7,321 bases of DNA, from assembly GCA_014380505.1 (NCBI GenBank), contig JACMJT010000054.1:1-7321 (forward strand), written 5' to 3'. The notes beneath the pieces are model-generated. The model did not search any database. It had not been told where the DNA came from and was given only the letters and a program-made list of their open reading frames with translations. This document shows, piece by piece, positions 5,967 through 7,321 of this stretch. The stretch's first letter is position 1. Every line of letters starts with the position of its first letter. The translations under genes and the position numbers were made by a program. The DNA comes from Hyphomicrobiales bacterium. GTDB lineage: Bacteria; Pseudomonadota; Alphaproteobacteria; Rhizobiales; Aestuariivirgaceae.

Positions 5967-6896
5967 ATGCACAAGCACACCATTCACCAGTGCCACTACG
6001 GCTGGAACCGGGATAACCCTCCCGTCGCCCGAGTGGCATCCGGCGAGACGCTTGAATTTAATCCACTCGATTCCTCCGGCGGACAACTGACACCCAAATC
6101 GAAGGTTGCCGATATTGCCACCCTCGATTTCGGCAAGGTCAATCCGGTGGCGGGGCCGGTGTATGTGGAAGGGGCCGAACCCGGCGATGCTATCAAGGTG
6201 ACGCTCCTGCACTTCGCCCCTTCCGGCTGGGGTTGGACCGCCAGTATCCCGGGCTTCGGCTTGCTGGCCGATCAATTCAAGGACGCAGCGCTCCATATCT
6301 GGAAATACGATGCGGGAACCCTGTCGCCCGCCATGTATGGTCCCGGCGGCCGTGTGCCGTTGAAACCCTTCTGCGGCACCATCGGCCTGGCTCCCGCCGA
6401 AGCGGGCCTTCATTCCATTGTTCCGCCCCGCCGCGTGGGCGGCAATATGGACATCCGCGACATGGCGGCGGGGACTGAACTTTATCTCCCGGTGGAGGTA
6501 GCGGGCGGCCTGTTCAGCGTCGGCGATACCCATGCCTCCCAGGGTGACGGCGAAGTCTGCGGCACCGCCATCGAAAGCCCCTGCTCGCTTGCCGCCAAAT
6601 TCGATCTCATCAAGAACGCCAATCTCGCCTTCCCCAGATTCACAACACCAGGACCGGTTTCGCGCCATCTGGATATAAAAGGCTACGAGGTGACAACCGG
6701 CATAGCGCCCGATCTCATGGCCGGAGCGAAAGCCGCCGTCTCCGGCATGATCGATCTCCTGTCCAAACGCTACAACATGAGCGCGGTCGACGCTTACATG
6801 CTATGCAGCGTGTGCGGCGATCTCCGCATCAGCGAGATCGTCGATATTCCAAACTGGGTCGTCTCCTTCTATTTCCCGCGTGTCGTCTTCGAATGA
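5967..6896 (+). CDS. Acetamidase/formamidase (FmdA/AmdA) family amidohydrolase
   Basis: This 309-residue cytoplasmic enzyme belongs to a family that hydrolyses small amides such as formamide and acetamide to the acid and ammonia. Family marks are the PVYVEGAEPGD block (64-74), GGNMDIRD (158-165), the conserved GDTHASQGDGE with GTAIE (186-203), and the C-terminal DAYMLCSVCGDLRISEIVD-type block (275-293). Length is in the normal range for the short form. The ATG at 5967 has only a weak site (AGG at 5954-5956). The stop overlaps the ATPase start (ATGA), so the two are coupled. Position between binding protein and ATPase ties it to the imported solute; hydrolysing an N-acyl or side-chain amide is plausible but inferred. 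The REP pair lies just upstream and may have separated it from its original promoter-proximal genes. Confidence 0.9.
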   Translation: MHKHTIHQCHYGWNRDNPPVARVASGETLEFNPLDSSGGQLTPKSKVADIATLDFGKVNPVAGPVYVEGAEPGDAIKVTLLHFAPSGWGWTASIPGFGLLADQFKDAALHIWKYDAGTLSPAMYGPGGRVPLKPFCGTIGLAPAEAGLHSIVPPRRVGGNMDIRDMAAGTELYLPVEVAGGLFSVGDTHASQGDGEVCGTAIESPCSLAAKFDLIKNANLAFPRFTTPGPVSRHLDIKGYEVTTGIAPDLMAGAKAAVSGMIDLLSKRYNMSAVDAYMLCSVCGDLRISEIVDIPNWVVSFYFPRVVFE

Positions 6897-7321
6897 CGAA
6901 TGGGCCTCTGCTCGCTGTCGAAGGATTGACTGTCGGCTTCAACACGGAACAGGGCTGGGTTCGCGTTGTCGAGGATGTGAGCTTCGAACTTGCGCCGGGA
7001 GAAATGCTGGGCCTTGTGGGTGAATCGGGCTGCGGCAAGAGCGTCACCGCCCAAACGATCATGCGCCTCCTGCCGTCACCTCCCGCCCGTATCGACAGCG
7101 GGCGCATCGTGTTCGAAGGCGAAGATTTGGCGGCGGCACCCGAATCCCGCATGCGCAAAATCCGGGGCAACCGCATCGGCATGATCTTTCAGGAACCGAT
7201 GACCAGTCTCAATCCCACCCAACGCATCGGCCGACAGATCGCAGTAGTCCTGTCTCTCCATCGCGCTATGGTCTGGGCCGGAGCAAATTGCATCGTAATC
7301 TATGTTCTGCAAAAGGTTGGC
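6893..7321 (+). CDS. Peptide-type ABC transporter ATPase, DppD/OppD family (5' part, cut by right edge)
   Basis: The ATG at 6893 overlaps the amidase stop (ATGA). The frame stays open for 143 codons to the window end. The N-terminal half of a DppD/OppD nucleotide-binding domain is clear: LLAVEGLTVGF, Walker A GESGCGKS (43-50), the family insert with MRKIRGNRIGMIFQ, and the Q-loop glutamine Gln100 in FQEPMTSLNP. Signature loop, Walker B and the C-terminal oligopeptide-transporter tail lie beyond the edge. It would power the two upstream permeases, and a DppF-type partner is expected next. Residues ~125-137 (RAMVWAGANCIVIY) are unusually hydrophobic for this helical region, whereas the neighbouring frame there gives a more family-like GLGRSKLHRN; reading returns to normal at VLQKVG. 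That may reflect a compensating pair of indels or sequence error. Confidence 0.88.
   Translation, partial: MTNGPLLAVEGLTVGFNTEQGWVRVVEDVSFELAPGEMLGLVGESGCGKSVTAQTIMRLLPSPPARIDSGRIVFEGEDLAAAPESRMRKIRGNRIGMIFQEPMTSLNPTQRIGRQIAVVLSLHRAMVWAGANCIVIYVLQKVG

Noticed and set aside
5943..6668. 241-codon open frame on the minus strand opposite the amidase
   Set aside because: The amidase motifs on the + strand are unambiguous and the antisense product resembles nothing I know.

Overview
This window looks like chromosomal DNA of an alphaproteobacterium, probably Hyphomicrobiales or a relative. The evidence is the fairly GC-rich codon use, the DgcN/DgcA-type gene pair, and GTCA...GAAA...TCCAT palindromic repeats of a kind common in that class. 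Almost everything reads on the + strand. Nothing in the sequence names a genus.

Layout. Positions 1-138 are a non-coding leader, with a possible divergent gene leaving the left edge. A Cys-type glutathione S-transferase (139-837) follows. Fused against its 3' end is the last ~55 codons of a dgcN (DUF1611) gene (824-991), which overlaps the start of an intact enolase-superfamily dipeptide epimerase / N-acetyl-D-glutamate racemase, dgcA (979-1959). One base after dgcA is a 28-nt piece that reads, on the minus strand, as a tRNA 3' end (T-arm, acceptor strand, CCA). Next come two permeases and the periplasmic binding protein of a peptide-type ABC importer (2046-5468). Then comes a small GIY-YIG nuclease gene (5529-5855) bracketed by REP-like hairpins, an acetamidase/formamidase-family enzyme (5967-6896), and the first 143 codons of the importer's DppD/OppD-type ATPase (6893-7321, open at the right edge).

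How the genes fit together. The gene set suggests a catabolic operon: import of a small peptide or amino-acid conjugate (two permeases, binding protein, ATPase), inversion of a glutamate-type stereocentre by DgcA, and hydrolysis of an amide by the FmdA-type enzyme. In the published DgcN-DgcA route, DgcN acetylates D-glutamate and DgcA racemises the N-acetyl product. Here DgcN is reduced to its C-terminal end, so the pathway is incomplete unless another copy exists.

The locus carries several marks of rearrangement or decay: the GST/dgcN junction, an in-frame TAA inside the DppB-type permease at a conserved EAA-loop tyrosine, a tRNA-end scar, a REP/GIY-YIG insertion splitting the transporter operon, and an atypical stretch in the ATPase near the right edge that reads better in another frame. 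Some of these, especially the TAA and the ATPase anomaly, could be sequencing errors. The most original lead is the association of the GIY-YIG gene with REP hairpins whose stems differ by four fully compensated base pairs.
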